64,000 nucleotides of DNA, from contig DASVQN010000025.1 in assembly GCA_036389155.1 (NCBI GenBank), positions 1-64,000 of the forward strand, read 5' to 3'. Source of the DNA: CADCVT01 sp036389155 (GTDB lineage: Bacteria; Actinomycetota; Thermoleophilia; Solirubrobacterales; Solirubrobacteraceae). Position numbers and translations under genes: made by a program. Under the pieces are notes generated by a model. That model saw only the letters and a program-made list of their open reading frames with translations. It was not told where the DNA came from and ran no database searches. How positions within the stretch are numbered: position 1 is the stretch's first letter; each line of letters begins with the position of its first letter. This document shows, in pieces, positions 48,308 through 55,840 of this stretch.

Positions 48308-49540
48308 ATGAGGCGGATGCCGTCCGCCGGCCTGGGCCACGTCGCCACCGCCTCGTTCCTCGCTTCCCGCCTCGTGCCGACGGGCGGGTTCGCCGTGGCG
48401 CTGGCCGGCGGGGTCGCGGTCGCGCGCGCGTCGGAGCGCGACGGGTTCCGCGCCGGCGCGGGCACGAGCGCGGCCGCGATGCTCCAGACCGTCGCGATAA
48501 TGGGCCCGGCGCGCGTGGGGATCCCGCTGACGCAGGCGGTCTCCGCTCCCGTGCTCGGGCGGATGGAGGCGCGCGGGCGCGGGACCGTCGCGCAGGCGCT
48601 CGCGGCGGCGGCGATCCGGCTCGCGCACCACGTCGTCGGCTTCGTCTTCTACGCGTGGCTGATCCTGGGGATCGATGCGTACACCGGCACGTACGACCGG
48701 CTGCTCGGCTGGCTGCCCCTGCTGCCGGACGGGCGGACGGGCGCGCTGATCGCGACCGGCCTGTCGATGCTGGCGTGGGCCGCGGGTGCGAGCACGGTGC
48801 AGGCCGTCGTGTACCGGCGCGGGCTCGGCCGCTGGCCGGCGCCGTCGCAGGGCGCCCCCGCCGCGGTGCAGGCGCCTCCGTCCGCTCCGTCCTCGTCCGC
48901 GCCGGTCGCGCGTCCTCGGTTCGACCCGCGCGCGGTGCTGCTGGCGGCGGTCGTCGCGTTCATCGTGCTGGTCGCGAGCACCGCGTGGCCGCTGCTCGCG
49001 GCGGTCGCCGGGTGGCTCGCGGTGGCGTCGGTCTTCGCGCGCGGCGACCGCGCGCCGCTGCGGGCGGGGCTGATCCTGACGGCGGCGCTGGCCTTCACGA
49101 CGCTCGTGTTCGGCTTCGCCGGCGGGCTCGGGCTCGACTCGACGCTGCGCCGCACCGCGCGCGCCGCGCTGCTCGTTCTGGTGGCGACGTGGCTGCGGTC
49201 CGCGGCGGGGGAGGAGGGGCTGCGCGAGGTCTTCCGCCGGCTGCTGCGCCGCTTGTCGCGCGTGCCGATCGCGCGGGAGACGGAGGCGGTGCTCGGCGGG
49301 CTGGGGTCGACGGGTGCGCTGGCCGACTCGGGGCGGCGGCTGATCGCGCGGCTGCGCGGGGTCGAGAAGGAGCCGGCGCCGCTGACCGACGCGGTGCTCG
49401 ACTGGGTCGCGGGGGAGGCGGGCAAGCACACGCCGGCGCCCGCGGAGCCTCCGCAGGCGATGCGCGCGCGGCCGTGGGACGGGCTGCTCGTCGCGCTCGC
49501 GATGGCGACGGTGCTCGTCCTGTTGCCGCTCGGTGCGTAG
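48308..49540 (+). CDS. Polytopic membrane protein of unknown function
   Basis: This 410-residue protein has about eight hydrophobic segments, in two groups (residues 10-165 and 215-300) separated by a Pro/Ala-rich linker (about residues 178-205). The C-terminal region (residues 300-385) is soluble, with ARETEAVLGGLGSTGALADSGRRLI, cut here. No family was recognised. The start is ambiguous: ATG 48308 or ATG 48317; a CACGAT hexamer 7 nt before the latter fits a leaderless promoter. It sits 16 bp after the DUF6504-like gene in an SOS-controlled setting, and is followed by a pilin-like gene. Confidence 0.7.
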   Translation: MRRMPSAGLGHVATASFLASRLVPTGGFAVALAGGVAVARASERDGFRAGAGTSAAAMLQTVAIMGPARVGIPLTQAVSAPVLGRMEARGRGTVAQALAAAAIRLAHHVVGFVFYAWLILGIDAYTGTYDRLLGWLPLLPDGRTGALIATGLSMLAWAAGASTVQAVVYRRGLGRWPAPSQGAPAAVQAPPSAPSSSAPVARPRFDPRAVLLAAVVAFIVLVASTAWPLLAAVAGWLAVASVFARGDRAPLRAGLILTAALAFTTLVFGFAGGLGLDSTLRRTARAALLVLVATWLRSAAGEEGLREVFRRLLRRLSRVPIARETEAVLGGLGSTGALADSGRRLIARLRGVEKEPAPLTDAVLDWVAGEAGKHTPAPAEPPQAMRARPWDGLLVALAMATVLVLLPLGA

Positions 49541-49593
49541 GACGGCACGGTCGTGCGTTGTTCCGTTGCCCGCGGGCGCGGAGGCTGGTCCGC

Positions 49594-50820
49594 GTGCGGT
49601 TGTCGTCGCAGCGTGGTCAGGCGTCGGTCGAGTGGATCGCGGTGGTGGCGGTCGTCGCGGTCGTGTTCCTCGGCGCGGTCGTGGCCTTCGCTCCGGGCGC
49701 GGGGTCCGCGGTTCCGCGCGCCGTGGAGGCGTCGTTCGCACGGGCGTTCTGCCTGGTCAGCGGCGGCGACTGCCTGGACGGGGCGCCGCGGCCGTGCGTG
49801 GTCGCCGCCGACGAGGAGTCGCACGAGCGGCAGGCGACCTTAATCGTGGCGCGCGGGGCCGACGGGCGGCGCTTCGTGCTGGAGGAGCGCTCGGACGGGA
49901 CGTTCGCGATCACCGTCGAGGACACCGCTCGCGGTGGGGGCGGCATCAGCCCGGGTCTGAAGGTGGCGGTCGGCCGGAAGGGCGTCCGCGCGAGCGCCGA
50001 GCTGTTCGGGGACCTGCGCGGCGGCACGGGCCGGCGGTTCGTCGTCCCCGATCGCGCGGCGGCCGAGCGGCTGATGGAGCGGCTGCGGGCCGAGCGCTCG
50101 GGCGCGCGGCGGATCGTCTCGGGCGCCGGCGAGGGCGAGCCCGTCCCCGACGAGCGGTGGTGGTCCTTCGGGCGCGGGGGCGACACGGAGGCGGCGCTCA
50201 GCGCGCTGGGGCTCGAGGCCTCCGCACGCGTGCTGAGCACGGCGGCGGTACGTGTGGTGGAGCGGCCGGTGACCGGGGAGCGGACGGTCGTGTTGGGTCT
50301 CGATCGACGGATCACGGCGGCGCTGACCGTGCCGCTCGCCCGGGCCGGGCTGGGCACGGCGTCGAGCGTGTCGCTGGAGCTCGGGTTCGACGCGCGCGGG
50401 GTTCCGGCGTCGCTGACGGTGCGCGGAGCGCGCGGCGTCGACGGCGAGGTCTCGGTCGCCGGACGGAGGTCGGCCGGCGGCGACCGCGTCGAGGCGGAGG
50501 CGCGGCTCGACCTGGCCGATCCCGTCGCGCGCGGCCTCGTGCACGACCTGCTCGGCGGCGTGCGGTCGGCGGCGCCCGGTCGTGCGCTGGGTGCTGCGCG
50601 GGCGCTCGCCGCGCGGCTGGCGGAGCGGGCGCGGATCGACGTGCGCCTGCTGGCGACGGATCGGTCGGTCGACGTGCACGGCGGCAGCGTCACGCTCGGG
50701 CTCGCCCAGCTCGGCTACGAGGTCGAGGACGTGCGGCAGACGTCGCGGCTGGTGGACGCCGCGGGGCGCGAGCCGGGGATGGGCTGGGCGCGGCGGCTGG
50801 ACTGCGTCGGCGTGGCGTGA
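49594..50820 (+). CDS. Type IV/Flp-pilin-like or TadE-like secreted protein
   Basis: This is a 408-residue protein. Its N-terminal segment QRGQASVEWIAVVAVVAVVF is a class III-type (prepilin-like) signal: a basic start, a Gly cleavage site before QASVEW with Glu at position 5 of the mature chain, and a hydrophobic helix. The remaining 370 residues are Arg/Glu/Gly-rich, beta-strand-like and not similar to known pilins. Two Cys (in AFCLVSGGDC) follow the helix. GTG 49594 has GGAGG 9 nt upstream. It lies between the membrane protein and dnaE2, 31 bp before the latter's start. The role is unknown. Confidence 0.65.
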   Translation: MRLSSQRGQASVEWIAVVAVVAVVFLGAVVAFAPGAGSAVPRAVEASFARAFCLVSGGDCLDGAPRPCVVAADEESHERQATLIVARGADGRRFVLEERSDGTFAITVEDTARGGGGISPGLKVAVGRKGVRASAELFGDLRGGTGRRFVVPDRAAAERLMERLRAERSGARRIVSGAGEGEPVPDERWWSFGRGGDTEAALSALGLEASARVLSTAAVRVVERPVTGERTVVLGLDRRITAALTVPLARAGLGTASSVSLELGFDARGVPASLTVRGARGVDGEVSVAGRRSAGGDRVEAEARLDLADPVARGLVHDLLGGVRSAAPGRALGAARALAARLAERARIDVRLLATDRSVDVHGGSVTLGLAQLGYEVEDVRQTSRLVDAAGREPGMGWARRLDCVGVA

Positions 50821-50838
50821 AGCCGTCGTCTCCACATG

Positions 50839-50852
50839 CGAACATGTGTTCG
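50839..50852 (+). promoter_or_regulatory. LexA (SOS) box of dnaE2, overlapping the start codon
   Basis: CGAACATGTGTTCG is identical to the imuB box. Its last G is the first base of the GTG start codon. The putative -10 GAACAT (50840-50845) is within the box, so the transcript would be leaderless. Confidence 0.93.
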
Positions 50853-53800
50853 TGTCGTACGTCGAGCTCCACGCGCACTCCGCCTTCTCGTTCCTGGACG
50901 GGGCGAGCCTTCCCGGCGAGCTGGCCGGCGCCGCGGTCGAGGCCGGCTACGGGGCGATGGCGCTCACCGACCACAACGGCGTCTACGGGTCGATGGAGTT
51001 CGCGCAGGCTGCGCAGGCGCTCGGGCTGCGCGCGCTGCACGGGGCGGAGGTGGATGTGGTGGACGCGCCGGTCGGGCCGCACCGGCGCGAGGCGCCGCCG
51101 CCGTCGCGGCACGTGACGCTGCTCGTCCGCGACGCGCGCGGCTGGAGCAACCTGTGCCGGCTGTTGACCCGCGCCCACGCGCACGTGCGCGCGCCCGAGG
51201 GCGGGCCGATCGTCGACTCGCCGCGCGTGACGCTCGCGGATCTGGAGGAGCACGTGGAGGGGCTCGTGTGCCTGAGCGGGTGCGCGCGCGACGGCGTGCG
51301 CGACGAGCCGACGATGCGCCGTCTGCTCGGCGCGTTCGGGCGCGACGCGTTCCGGGTCGAGCTCCAGCGGCCGTTCCAGCGCCACGATCGTGCGCTCAAC
51401 CGCGGGCTCGCGTCGCTCGCCGAGCGGCTCGGGGTGCCGTGCGTGGCGACGGGCAACGTCCATGCGCACACGCGGGCGCGGGCCCGGCTGCAGGACGCCT
51501 TCGTCGCCGTCCGCGAGCACACGACGCTGGACGCCTCCGAGCCGCTGCGGCGCGGCAACCACGCGCACGTGCTGGCGTCGCCGGCGGCGATGGCGGCGCG
51601 GTTCGCCGACCACCCCGAGGCCGTGGCGGAGACGGTGCGGCTGGCGGAGACGCTCGAGTTCGACCTGTCTCACGACCTCGGCTACCGGTATCCCGGGGCG
51701 GAGGACGCGGGGTCCGACCGGCGGCTGGCCGAGACGTGCCGGGCGTGCTTCGAGGAGCGCTACCCGCGCGGGTCGACGGTGCGCGCGCCGTCGGGGCGGC
51801 TGCTGCGCGCCGAGGCGGCCGAGCGGCTGGAGACCGAGCTGCGGCTGATCGCCGGGCTCGGGCTGTCGGGGTTCTTCAACCTGCACCACGAGCTGCTCGA
51901 GCTGGCGCGCGAGGTCGCGTGCGAGGTGCGCGGTCCCTCGCTCGCGCGTCAGGTGCTGCCGCCGGGCCGCGGGCGCGGGTCGTCGGTGTCGTCGATCGTC
52001 TGCTACCTGACCGGGCTCTCGCACGTCGATCCCGTCCAGAACGAGCTGCTGCTCGGGCGCTTCCTCAACGAGGAGATCACGTCGCTGCCCGACATCGACC
52101 TCGACTTCCCGCGCGACGTGCGCGAGGTCCTGCTCCCGCGCATCCACGACCGCTACGGCCGCGACCGCTCCGCGCTCGTGGCCGCCTTCCCGACGTACAA
52201 GGCGCGCGGTGCGATCCGCGAGCTCGGCAAGGCCCTGGGCCTGCCGCCGGGGGAGATCGAGCGCGTGGCGCGCGGGGCCGAGGGGTTCGGGCGCGTCGGC
52301 GACGACATCGAGACCACCCTCGGGGTCGAGCGGTTGGAGGACGTCGGCGACGCGGAGGCCGCGTCCGGGCTGGCCGCGGCCGCTCGCGGCGGCGGCTCCG
52401 GCGGCGCGGGCGGGGCGGGCGCCGCGGGCGCCGCGGGCGGCGGCCCTTCCCGCTGGGCGTGGCTCAAGGCGCTCGCCGACGAGGCCTACGGCCTGCCGCG
52501 CCATCTGTCGCAGCACTCCGGCGGCATGATCGTCTCGACCCGCCCGCTCGTCGACTGCTGCCCCGTCGTGCCCGCCTCGATGACCGGGCGCCAGATGGTG
52601 CAGTGGGACAAGGACTCGTGCGCGGACGCGGGCTTTCTGAAGATCGACCTGCTCGGGCTGGGGATGCTGTCGGCCGTCGAGCGGACGGTCGACCACATCG
52701 CGCGGCGCACGGGCGAGGTCATCGACCTGTCGCGGATCCCGTTCGACGACCCCGAGACGTTCACGATGATCCAGGAGGCCGACACGACCGGCGTCTTCCA
52801 GATCGAGAGCCGGGCGCAGATGGCGTCCCTGCGGCGGACGCGCCCGCAGACGCTCGAGGAGCTGACGATCCAGGTGGCGATCGTGCGCCCGGGGCCGATC
52901 CAGGGCGGCGCGGTCAACCCGTACATCGAGCGCCGCCAGCGGCTGCGCGAGGACCCCGACTTCGAGATCCCGTACGACCACCCATCGCTCGAGCCCGTGC
53001 TCAAGGAGACCCTCGGCGCGATCATCTTCCAGGACCAGGTGATCGAGGTGGCGATGGCGTTCGCCGGCTTCTCGCCCGGTGACGCGGAGGGCCTGCGCCG
53101 CGCGATGAGCCGCAAGCGGTCGGAGGCGGCGATCATGGCCCACCACGACCGCTTCGTCCGCGGGGCGATGGAGCGCCACCCCGACGTCGACGAGGCGCTC
53201 GCCGAGCGCGTGTGGGGGATGGTCGTCGGCTTCTCGGGCTTCGGGTTCCCGAAGGCCCACGGTGCGGCGTTCGGCCTGCTCGCCTACCAGTCGACCTGGC
53301 TCCGCGTCCACCACCCGCTCGAGTTCGTCTGCGGCCTGCTCGACGAGCAGCCGATGGGCTTCTACCCACCGGACTCCCTGATCCACGAGGCGCAGCGAAG
53401 GGGCCTCGAGGTCCTGCCGCCGGACATCAACCGCAGCAAGGTCCTCTGCGCCATCGAGTCTGACGGCCGCTCGACGCGCCTGGCATCGTCCTCGGTCGCT
53501 CGCGTGCCGGGGCACGCCACGCTCCCTGCGTCCTCCCCAGGCACGACGATCGGGCCGCCAGACGGCCGCGCCGAGGGCTCTTCCGCTGCGATCCGCGTCG
53601 GCCTCGGGTACGTGCTCGGCGTCCGCGCCGACGAGGTTGCGGCGCTCGTCGCCGCTCGCCAGGAGGGCGGGCCTTTCCGGTCGCTGGAGGACCTCGCCTC
53701 GCGCGCCGGCGCCGGACGGGCGGCGCTGGAGCGGCTCGCTTGGTCGGGCGCGTGCGACGCCCTCGCAGGCGACCGGCGGACGGCGCTCTGGCAGCTCGGC

Positions 53801-54475
53801 GTCGCCGCGCCCGGGCGACGGGTCGACGGGGGCGCCGTCCAGCTGTCGCTGCCGCTCGGGCTCCCCGCGCCGCCGCGGCTGCGGAAGGTCGGCGCGTGGG
53901 AGGAGATGCTCGCCGACTACGGCGCGACCGGGGTCAGCGCGCGCGTGCATCCGCTCGGGCTTCTGCGTCCGGCGCTCGCCGAGCGCGGGATGGCGACGAG
54001 CGCGGACCTCGACCGCCTGCCGCACGGCGCGGACGTCCGCATCGGCGGGCTCGTCGTCGCGCGCCAGCGGCCGGGGACCGCGAAGGGGATCGTGTTCATG
54101 CTGCTCGAGGACGAGCTCGGGACGGTGAACCTCATCGTCACGCCGGACATCTACGAGCGCGATCGCCTGGCCGTGCGCGTCGAGCCGCTCGTCGTCGCCG
54201 AGGGCAAGCTCGAGAAGTTCGCGTCCGGCGGCGGCGCGGTGAACATCCTCATCCGGCGCCTGACCGCGCTCGACCGCCCCGACGACGCGCCCGCGGAGGT
54301 GCACGAGCTGCCGGCGGCGATCGGCGGGACAGCCCGCGAGCCGCTGCCCGAGGGCGTCGAGCCCTTCCCGGTCCCGGCCGAGGAGGTGCCCGCGGCGGCC
54401 GCCGCCGCCGGAGCGGGCGACTTCCGCGCCGTCGCGCCGCCGGTCATGTCGTTCACGCGAGGGAGGTCGCGGTGA
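50852..54475 (+). CDS. dnaE2: Error-prone DNA polymerase DnaE2
   Basis: This is a 1207-residue C-family polymerase of the DnaE2 type. The PHP domain opens with YVELHAHSAFSFLDGASLPG. The polymerase Asp residues appear in SLPDIDLDFPRD (D414 and D416) and KIDLLGLGML (D599). An OB-fold nucleic-acid binding region is near the end (VRIGGLVVARQRPGTAKGIVF, in part). It makes mutagenic translesion synthesis possible in the SOS response together with ImuB. It is longer than usual (about 1080) because of a Gly/Ala-rich linker near residues 505-530 and a 33-residue in-frame insertion around residues 873-905. GTG 50852 fits the leaderless LexA-box promoter. Confidence 0.95.
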   Translation: MSYVELHAHSAFSFLDGASLPGELAGAAVEAGYGAMALTDHNGVYGSMEFAQAAQALGLRALHGAEVDVVDAPVGPHRREAPPPSRHVTLLVRDARGWSNLCRLLTRAHAHVRAPEGGPIVDSPRVTLADLEEHVEGLVCLSGCARDGVRDEPTMRRLLGAFGRDAFRVELQRPFQRHDRALNRGLASLAERLGVPCVATGNVHAHTRARARLQDAFVAVREHTTLDASEPLRRGNHAHVLASPAAMAARFADHPEAVAETVRLAETLEFDLSHDLGYRYPGAEDAGSDRRLAETCRACFEERYPRGSTVRAPSGRLLRAEAAERLETELRLIAGLGLSGFFNLHHELLELAREVACEVRGPSLARQVLPPGRGRGSSVSSIVCYLTGLSHVDPVQNELLLGRFLNEEITSLPDIDLDFPRDVREVLLPRIHDRYGRDRSALVAAFPTYKARGAIRELGKALGLPPGEIERVARGAEGFGRVGDDIETTLGVERLEDVGDAEAASGLAAAARGGGSGGAGGAGAAGAAGGGPSRWAWLKALADEAYGLPRHLSQHSGGMIVSTRPLVDCCPVVPASMTGRQMVQWDKDSCADAGFLKIDLLGLGMLSAVERTVDHIARRTGEVIDLSRIPFDDPETFTMIQEADTTGVFQIESRAQMASLRRTRPQTLEELTIQVAIVRPGPIQGGAVNPYIERRQRLREDPDFEIPYDHPSLEPVLKETLGAIIFQDQVIEVAMAFAGFSPGDAEGLRRAMSRKRSEAAIMAHHDRFVRGAMERHPDVDEALAERVWGMVVGFSGFGFPKAHGAAFGLLAYQSTWLRVHHPLEFVCGLLDEQPMGFYPPDSLIHEAQRRGLEVLPPDINRSKVLCAIESDGRSTRLASSSVARVPGHATLPASSPGTTIGPPDGRAEGSSAAIRVGLGYVLGVRADEVAALVAARQEGGPFRSLEDLASRAGAGRAALERLAWSGACDALAGDRRTALWQLGVAAPGRRVDGGAVQLSLPLGLPAPPRLRKVGAWEEMLADYGATGVSARVHPLGLLRPALAERGMATSADLDRLPHGADVRIGGLVVARQRPGTAKGIVFMLLEDELGTVNLIVTPDIYERDRLAVRVEPLVVAEGKLEKFASGGGAVNILIRRLTALDRPDDAPAEVHELPAAIGGTAREPLPEGVEPFPVPAEEVPAAAAAAGAGDFRAVAPPVMSFTRGRSR
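53462..53569 (+). mobile_element. Palindromic 99-bp insertion inside dnaE2
   Basis: GACGGCCGC occurs as a direct repeat at 53462-53470 and 53561-53569, 99 bp apart (33 codons). The DNA between has a perfect palindrome GCGTGCC-GG-GGCACGC (53502-53517) and end-proximal matches TGGC...TCGTC / GACGA...GCCA. Base composition is less GC-biased than the surrounding DnaE2 codons. It reads through in frame as a Ser/Thr/Pro-rich peptide. It looks like a small palindromic element with target duplication. Confidence 0.6.
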
Positions 54476-54532
54476 GCGCCGCCGACGGCGGGGGATCGCC
54501 CGGCCGCGCGGCTGGGTAAGCTCGCGGCGCAT

Positions 54533-55018
54533 ATGGCAGCCCTCGCTTTCGTCCTCCTCTTCGTCGTGCTCGGCCTGGGCGTCGTGCTGGCCGCGATGCG
54601 CAGCGGCCGCCGAGGCCCGCTGCTGAGCTCGGACAGCCGCGCCGGCCGGCGCCTCGTCGTCCTGTTCACGATCGCCACCGCGGCGCTGTTCGGGGTCGGG
54701 ATCCCCGTCGCCGTCGGCTTCCTCAACGGCGACGAGCAGTCGAAGGAGGCCCAGAGCGGCGTCGAGCTGACGAACGACCAGAAGAAGGGCCGCGAGATGT
54801 TCGGCCACTCGTGCGGGCAGTGCCACACGCTGCGCGCGGCGAACGCCGTCGGCACCGTCGGGCCGAGCCTCGACGCGCTCCGCCCGCCGAAGAACCTCGT
54901 CCTCGACGCGATCGCGAAGGGTCGCGCGCGCGGCCAGGGCCAGATGCCCGCGCTGCTGTACGAGGGCCAGGAGGCGCGGCAGGTCGCGGACTTCGTGGCC
55001 GCCGTCGCCGGCCGCTAG
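54533..55018 (+). CDS. Membrane-anchored c-type cytochrome
   Basis: This 161-residue protein has two hydrophobic segments (about residues 3-24 and 42-64) and a C-terminal cytochrome c domain. The haem site is CGQCH (about residues 97-101), and a Met in GQMPALL is the likely sixth ligand. It would carry electrons outside the membrane in the respiratory chain. ATG 54533 has TAAGCT 10 nt upstream (leaderless). A 15-codon frame at 54472 that overlaps the dnaE2 stop is not regarded as a gene. Confidence 0.88.
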   Translation: MAALAFVLLFVVLGLGVVLAAMRSGRRGPLLSSDSRAGRRLVVLFTIATAALFGVGIPVAVGFLNGDEQSKEAQSGVELTNDQKKGREMFGHSCGQCHTLRAANAVGTVGPSLDALRPPKNLVLDAIAKGRARGQGQMPALLYEGQEARQVADFVAAVAGR

Positions 55019-55092
55019 GCGCGGCCGCCGCGCGCCCTCGCGCCGCGATGCGCCCGCAACGCAGCCCTCCACTTGCCATAAGTCTGGTGTGT

Positions 55093-55120
55093 TTGCAGGA
55101 CTTTCTGCCGGTGCTACGAT
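55093..55120 (+). promoter_or_regulatory. Promoter of the c-di-AMP riboswitch
   Basis: TTGCAG (55093-55098), a 16-nt spacer and TACGAT (55115-55120) place transcription start at about 55126, the first base of the riboswitch P1 helix. Confidence 0.75.
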
Positions 55121-55125
55121 CCCGG

Positions 55126-55279
55126 CCGTTGGACCGCTGAGTCCCATCCGGACCGGGTGCCAGGATGCGCACGGGCCGCTGGGAGCGGGGGACCCACTGT
55201 TGGGGCGAATCTTCTCGGCAACGAGACGTAGCGCAGCTCTTCCGGCGCGAGCCCGTCAGCTAACCCCGTAAGCCGACGG
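55126..55279 (+). ncRNA. Cyclic-di-AMP (ydaO/yuaA-type) riboswitch
   Basis: The leader matches the conserved core of the ydaO family: GGGAGCGGGGGACCCA (55181-55196), TTGGGGCGAATC (55200-55211) and GAGCCCGTCAGCTAACCCC (55248-55266), the near-invariant 3' block. P1 pairs CCGTTGG (55126-55132) with CCGACGG (55273-55279), 7 bp with one G-U. The likely Shine-Dalgarno AAGAGGAA (55281-55288) and the ATG at 55298 follow directly. Known members are OFF switches that repress cell-wall and osmolyte genes at high c-di-AMP. Confidence 0.88.
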
Positions 55280-55297
55280 AAAGAGGAACGAGACCGC

Positions 55298-55735
55298 ATG
55301 AGCCAGACGGCTGCGCGCCCCTGGTGGGCTGAAGTGGAGCACCTCCGCCCGGACGAGGACGGGGGGACGGCCGAGCGCCCGCGCGCGAAGCGCTTCGAGC
55401 GCCGCGGGTCCCATGCCGGGCGCCCCACGGCGGCGCGCCCCGCGCGCCCCGAGCCCGAGGTCTGGCTCGAGGACGCCGAGCCGACGCCCCCGCCCAAGCC
55501 GCAGCAGCGGCGCACGATCGAGATCCGCGGCCAGGTCGACCGCGTGCACGGCGTCGCGCCCGTCCCGTCGCCCGGCCCGCAGCGCATCCGCGGCCGCCGC
55601 GCCGACGAGCGCGTCGGCCCGCGCCCGGACAAGATCGCGCTCTGGGCCGTCCTCCTCGGCCTGCTCCTCATCCTCGTCGCCGTGATCAGCAGCCCGAGCG
55701 CGGACGCCGCGGCGCTCCTCGCCGGCTGGCTGTAG
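55298..55735 (+). CDS. Unknown small membrane protein under the c-di-AMP riboswitch
   Basis: This 145-residue protein has a charged, Arg/Pro-rich cytoplasmic part (residues 1-110) and one C-terminal membrane helix (residues 112-131), with a short outside tail. A conserved-looking WLEDAEPTPPPKP stretch and RTIEIRGQVDRVHG follow in the middle. It has no known domain. The start is ATG 55298 with the ribosome site AAGAGGAA 9 nt upstream, directly after the riboswitch. In actinobacteria, ydaO switches usually control cell-wall hydrolases or Rpf proteins, so a cell-envelope role is possible. Nothing in the sequence proves it. Confidence 0.75.
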   Translation: MSQTAARPWWAEVEHLRPDEDGGTAERPRAKRFERRGSHAGRPTAARPARPEPEVWLEDAEPTPPPKPQQRRTIEIRGQVDRVHGVAPVPSPGPQRIRGRRADERVGPRPDKIALWAVLLGLLLILVAVISSPSADAAALLAGWL

Positions 55736-55826
55736 GCGTCGCGGGCCCGCCCGCGGCGCTCGGCGCCGGCCGGCCGTAGGACCGCCGGGCCACGAAGCCG
55801 CGACCGGCGGGCCAGCGTCCACGGGC

Positions 55827-55832
55827 TAGTCT
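55827..55832 (+). promoter_or_regulatory. -10 element of glnA (leaderless)
   Basis: TAGTCT lies 8 nt before ATG 55841 with no Shine-Dalgarno sequence. Confidence 0.5.
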
Positions 55833-55840
55833 GCCCGCTC

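Noticed and set aside
46848..48465. Extension of the penicillin acylase frame far upstream through imuB
   Set aside because: The upstream part is antisense to imuB and low-complexity; an ideal signal peptide starts at 46770.
54472..54519. 15-codon GTG frame overlapping the dnaE2 stop
   Set aside because: Too short, no conserved features, and the TAAGCT -10 of the cytochrome gene lies within it.
55736..55840. GC-rich potential hairpins between the c-di-AMP-regulated gene and glnA
   Set aside because: Arms are interrupted and no T-tract follows; such pairing is expected by chance at this GC content.
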